From assembly GCA_036003365.1 (NCBI GenBank), contig DASYSL010000036.1, positions 1 through 9,585 of the forward strand: 9,585 bases of DNA, given 5' to 3'. Within the stretch, counting starts at the first letter, position 1; the number at the start of each line of letters is the position of its first letter. A program made the translations under genes and the position numbers. Source of the stretch: DASYSL01 sp036003365 (GTDB lineage: Bacteria > Eisenbacteria > RBG-16-71-46 > DASYSL01). Positions 7,520 to 9,585 of the stretch are shown in pieces. Below the pieces are notes generated by a model. The model did no database searches and had not been told where the DNA came from. It worked only from the letters and a program-made list of their open reading frames with translations.

Positions 7520-8263
7520 CTACTCGTTCAGCACGAAGCGCACCGGGATCGTGACCCAGGCCGCCACCGGCTGGTGGCCCATGATGGCCGGCCGGAACCG
7601 CCATGTGCGAATGGCCGACTCCGCGGCATCGTCGAAGACCGGGCTCGACTGCACGAGGATCAGCTCCTGCACCTTCCCCTCCTTGCTGACCAGCACCCGG
7701 AGCACGACCGTCCCCTGCATCTGCGCCTGGCGCGCGATCTCCGGGTATTCCGGCTTCGGCGCGTAGACCTCCTTGGGCGCATCGTCCAGAGCCACGTAGG
7801 CGTTGGGGTCGGGGCGCTCGGGTGCCGTCGGCTCAGCCGTGCCCGGTCCCGTGGTGCTCGACGAGGGACCGAGCGAGACCGGAGCGGTCGGGTCGAAGGG
7901 TCCGATCGAGGTGGGAAGCACGACGGAATCCAAGACGGTCGTCGTCTCGTGCGTCGCCGGAATCACGGTGCTGTTCGGATCGACCTTGGCCGGCGGGATG
8001 TTCGTCGGCTGCTTGAACGTGTTCTCGTCGGTGTGGGTCGGGGGCGGCGGCGGCAGGATGACCTTGGCTTCGTACTGAACCGCGACCACGGCCACCTGAT
8101 GGAGCAAGAGAGTCATCACCAGTCCGGCGATGAGCGACAGGGCGCTCGAGAGCGCGAGCGAGCGGCGGAGCAGAGCGGGCTGCAGGCGCCGCCAGTCGGC
8201 ATGGCCGTAGGGCGGCAGATCGCGGGAGCGAAAAGGCGGCGGGAAAACGAGCGTGGGCGACAT
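7520..8263 (-). CDS. TonB-family energy transducer (second copy)
   Basis: This 247-aa protein should span the periplasm and pass energy from an ExbB-ExbD motor to TonB-dependent outer-membrane receptors. A 35-residue cytoplasmic start is followed by one membrane helix (about 36-63), then a Pro/Thr/Ser-rich periplasmic linker (about 70-150, opening with PPPPP). The C-terminal TonB domain is at about 168-245: PEYPEIAR at 171-178, GTVVLRVLV, GKV, DDAAESAIRTWRFRPA, PVRF. The start ATG 8261-8263 has AGGAGG 7 nt upstream. Its C-terminal domain is identical to that of the tonB gene at the right edge at about 41 of 75 positions by eye, while the linkers differ. It lies downstream of exbD after a 109-nt gap with CCCGTCGCGC repeats. 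It may serve a different receptor set or act as a modulator. Confidence 0.88.
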   Translation of the reverse strand: MSPTLVFPPPFRSRDLPPYGHADWRRLQPALLRRSLALSSALSLIAGLVMTLLLHQVAVVAVQYEAKVILPPPPPTHTDENTFKQPTNIPPAKVDPNSTVIPATHETTTVLDSVVLPTSIGPFDPTAPVSLGPSSSTTGPGTAEPTAPERPDPNAYVALDDAPKEVYAPKPEYPEIARQAQMQGTVVLRVLVSKEGKVQELILVQSSPVFDDAAESAIRTWRFRPAIMGHQPVAAWVTIPVRFVLNE

Positions 8264-8270
8264 CGGCGTT

Positions 8271-8276
8271 CCTCCT
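8271..8276 (-). promoter_or_regulatory. Strong Shine-Dalgarno AGGAGG of the second tonB-like gene
   Basis: Perfect AGGAGG on the minus strand with a 7-nt spacer to ATG 8261-8263. It is among the strongest ribosome binding sites in the window and confirms the start. Confidence 0.8.
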
Positions 8277-8331
8277 CCGTTGGGATCGCCACGGCTGGGC
8301 TCGATAGGAGCGGCCGCAACAGACGCAACAC

Positions 8332-8371
8332 GCGCGACGGGCGGATCGGTGCGCGACGGGAACGCGACGGG
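8332..8371 (-). repeat. Three CCCGTCGCGC decamers after exbD
   Basis: On the plus strand GCGCGACGGG occurs at 8332-8341 and 8351-8360, and ACGCGACGGG (9 of 10) at 8362-8371, immediately next to the exbD stop. Spacings are 19 and 11 bp, roughly two and one helical turns. The same decamer clusters before exbD. It could be a protein-binding array or a simple expanded repeat. Confidence 0.6.
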
Positions 8372-8372
8372 C

Positions 8373-8858
8373 CTACAGGGTCTCGATCTCCCTCCTCTCT
8401 TCCTCGGTCAGGGGCGCCAGCGAAAACCGCGTCATGCGCGCCAGATCGAGCTCGTCGATGACATCCACCATGTCGTGGAAGCTCGCATCCTTGTCGATCT
8501 TGATCACCACCACGAGCTGGTCATCGGTGGCGGCATGCGAGCGAATGATCGGCGCGAGCTCGGTCACGGTGACCGGAGCCGGATGCGCGGGATCGTCGGC
8601 CATGTTCCAGAACATGCGGTTGGTCGGCAGGACGCGCAGGTCGAGGATGTGGCGCTGCCGAACCGGGACGACGATGTCCTTGGGCGGCAGCGCGATCTCG
8701 AGCGCCTGCGGCGTGCGAAAGATCGTGGTCACCATGAAGAAGATGAGGAGCAGAAAGGCGACATCGACCATGGGCGTCATGTCGATGCGCACGCCGAGGC
8801 GCCGCCTGCGGAAACGCTTGTTCTTGGAGGCTCTTTGCGGAAGATCCACCGCACTCAT
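8373..8858 (-). CDS. exbD: ExbD/TolR-family proton-channel protein
   Basis: This 161-aa inner-membrane protein pairs with ExbB and TonB to convert proton-motive force into motion. A basic cytoplasmic start (KNKRFRRRR) leads into DMTPMVDVAFLLLIFFMV, whose Asp32 corresponds to the essential membrane aspartate (Asp25 in Escherichia coli ExbD). The single helix covers about 29-47. The periplasmic domain follows, ending with the family block KIDKDASFHDMVDVIDEL and an acidic tail (TEEERREIETL). I chose ATG 8856-8858, preceded by a GAGAGGGGGGA purine run; the frame stays open to 9077 but that part is not protein-like. A GTG directly before the ATG is an alternative start. The periplasmic domain is somewhat longer than in the enteric protein. 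No ExbB gene is in the window. An intrinsic terminator separates it from the upstream tonB, so it may have its own promoter. Confidence 0.88.
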   Translation of the reverse strand: MSAVDLPQRASKNKRFRRRRLGVRIDMTPMVDVAFLLLIFFMVTTIFRTPQALEIALPPKDIVVPVRQRHILDLRVLPTNRMFWNMADDPAHPAPVTVTELAPIIRSHAATDDQLVVVIKIDKDASFHDMVDVIDELDLARMTRFSLAPLTEEERREIETL

Positions 8859-8903
8859 CACTCGGTCCCCCCTCTCACGATGACAGCGAGAGAGCGCGAA
8901 AGT

Positions 8904-8949
8904 GCGCGACGGGACAGCGTGCGCGACGGGTGGAACGGAGCGCGACAGG
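8904..8949 (-). repeat. Three CCCGTCGCGC decamers before exbD
   Basis: On the plus strand GCGCGACGGG occurs at 8904-8913 and 8921-8930, with GCGCGACAGG (9 of 10) at 8940-8949; spacings are 17 and 19 bp. The cluster lies between the terminator of the upstream tonB and the exbD start, where a promoter or operator for exbD would have to be. No clear -10 box is visible. Confidence 0.6.
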
Positions 8950-8952
8950 TGG

Positions 8953-8989
8953 AAAACAAACTGGGGCGGTCGGCTGGCGCCCGCCCCAG
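8953..8989 (-). terminator. Intrinsic terminator after the first tonB gene
   Basis: On the minus strand CTGGGGCGG (8981-8989) and CCGCCCCAG (8961-8969) form a perfect 9-bp GC-rich stem with an 11-nt loop, followed directly by TTTGTTTT (8953-8960). It starts 6 nt after the tonB stop. This is the clearest rho-independent terminator in the window. Confidence 0.88.
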
Positions 8990-8995
8990 ACGCAG

Positions 8996-9585
8996 CTAGT
9001 GTAGCGAGAAGCGCACCGGCACGGCAACCCAAACCGCGACCGGCTTGTTGTTCGAGAGCGCGGGCTTGAACACCCACTGCTTGACGGCCTTGGTGGCGGC
9101 ATCGTCGAGCACCGGCACCGACTTCACCACCCGCACGTCCTTCACCTTGCCGTCCTTGCCCACCAGGGCCTGGAGCATGACCGTGCCCTCGGTGCCCGAG
9201 GCGCGGGCGATCTCCGGATACTCGGGCGGGACGCGCGTGATGGCCTCGGGAAGCTCCTCGACGTAGACGAACTCGCCGAAGGCCGGCAGCTCGTCGCTCG
9301 GCGGCTGGATGACCACCGAGTCGCCGCCCGAGGAGCCCGAGCCGATCATGTTCGAGATCTCCTCCTGGGTGGCGATGGTCTGCTCCTGGGGAGCCTCGGT
9401 CTCGGGAACCGGGATGGGCGCGCCCACGGTGGGCGGGGCGGTCGGCTGGGCGATCGCCACCTGCTGTTGCTGCTGCTGCGAGAGCGGGGGCGGCGCCTGC
9501 ATCTCGCGGTACGGCACCACCACCGTCGGCGCGGCCCTCTTGTTCATGGCCATGAGCCAGACGGCCAGCGCCACCAGGCCGACCA
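8996..9585 (-). CDS. tonB: TonB-family energy transducer (first copy, N-terminus outside window)
   Basis: The visible 195 residues open inside a hydrophobic helix (VGLVALAVWLMAMNKR) that continues past the right edge, so the true start is not in the window. A long periplasmic linker rich in Pro, Gln and Glu follows, including a run of six glutamines and a Gly/Ser patch (GSGSSGGDS). The C-terminal TonB domain has PPEYPEIARA, GTVMLQALVGKDGKV, PVLDDAATKAVKQWVFKPA and the end PVAVWVAVPVRFSLH. The protein should couple an ExbB-ExbD motor to outer-membrane receptors. The stop TAG at 8996-8998 is followed by an intrinsic terminator. The gene is paralogous to the tonB-like gene beyond exbD, sharing more than half of the C-terminal domain. 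Confidence 0.88.
   Translation of the reverse strand, partial: VGLVALAVWLMAMNKRAAPTVVVPYREMQAPPPLSQQQQQQVAIAQPTAPPTVGAPIPVPETEAPQEQTIATQEEISNMIGSGSSGGDSVVIQPPSDELPAFGEFVYVEELPEAITRVPPEYPEIARASGTEGTVMLQALVGKDGKVKDVRVVKSVPVLDDAATKAVKQWVFKPALSNNKPVAVWVAVPVRFSLH

Noticed and set aside
7004..8461. Plus-strand open frame of 485 codons across the gap and second tonB gene
   Set aside because: Extremely Arg/Gly-rich and runs antisense to a well-supported TonB-domain gene; open only because stop codons are rare at this GC content.
8859..9077. Upstream extension of the exbD frame
   Set aside because: It would cross the intrinsic terminator and the end of the first tonB gene, and the added residues do not resemble ExbD.

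Overview
The window is high-GC DNA from an uncultured-looking Gram-negative (diderm) bacterium. It encodes an outer-membrane TolC-type channel, a periplasmic adaptor and TonB/ExbD proteins, all of which need two membranes. GC-rich third codon positions, repeated GTG starts, and the style of the TonB domains and MacB-like permeases suggest a phylum such as Candidatus Eisenbacteria, Gemmatimonadota or a relative. That placement is inference and cannot be settled from the window.

Nine of the ten genes lie on the minus strand, so transcription runs from high to low coordinates. Region A (about 8264-9585) has the 3' part of a tonB gene cut by the window edge, a strong intrinsic terminator, then exbD. 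A second tonB-domain gene follows (7520-8263). This looks like an energy-transduction module for TonB-dependent outer-membrane transport; the ExbB partner is not in the window and may lie beyond 9585. The gaps on both sides of exbD carry copies of one decamer (minus-strand CCCGTCGCGC).

Region B (7058-7519) is a 462-bp gap without a convincing gene. Directly after the second tonB stop it holds four GC-rich palindromes at a 36-39 bp period, alternating between two sequence versions. Next come a plausible sigma70-type promoter and a roughly 200-nt leader with two large hairpins.

Region C (319-7057) is a tightly packed operon: a Yip1-family membrane protein, a TolC-family channel, a HlyD/MacA-type adaptor, a MacB/LolD-type ATPase and two different MacB/FtsX-type permeases. 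Gaps between the last four genes are only 5-8 nt. Together they should form a MacAB-TolC-like tripartite pump in which the ATPase is a separate protein and the membrane part is probably a heterodimer. The substrate is unknown. The Yip1-like protein is a possible extra component.

Region D (1-318) holds the C-terminal end of an unrecognised plus-strand gene, convergent with the operon, and a hairpin between the two stop codons. No tRNA, rRNA, CRISPR or insertion sequence was seen.
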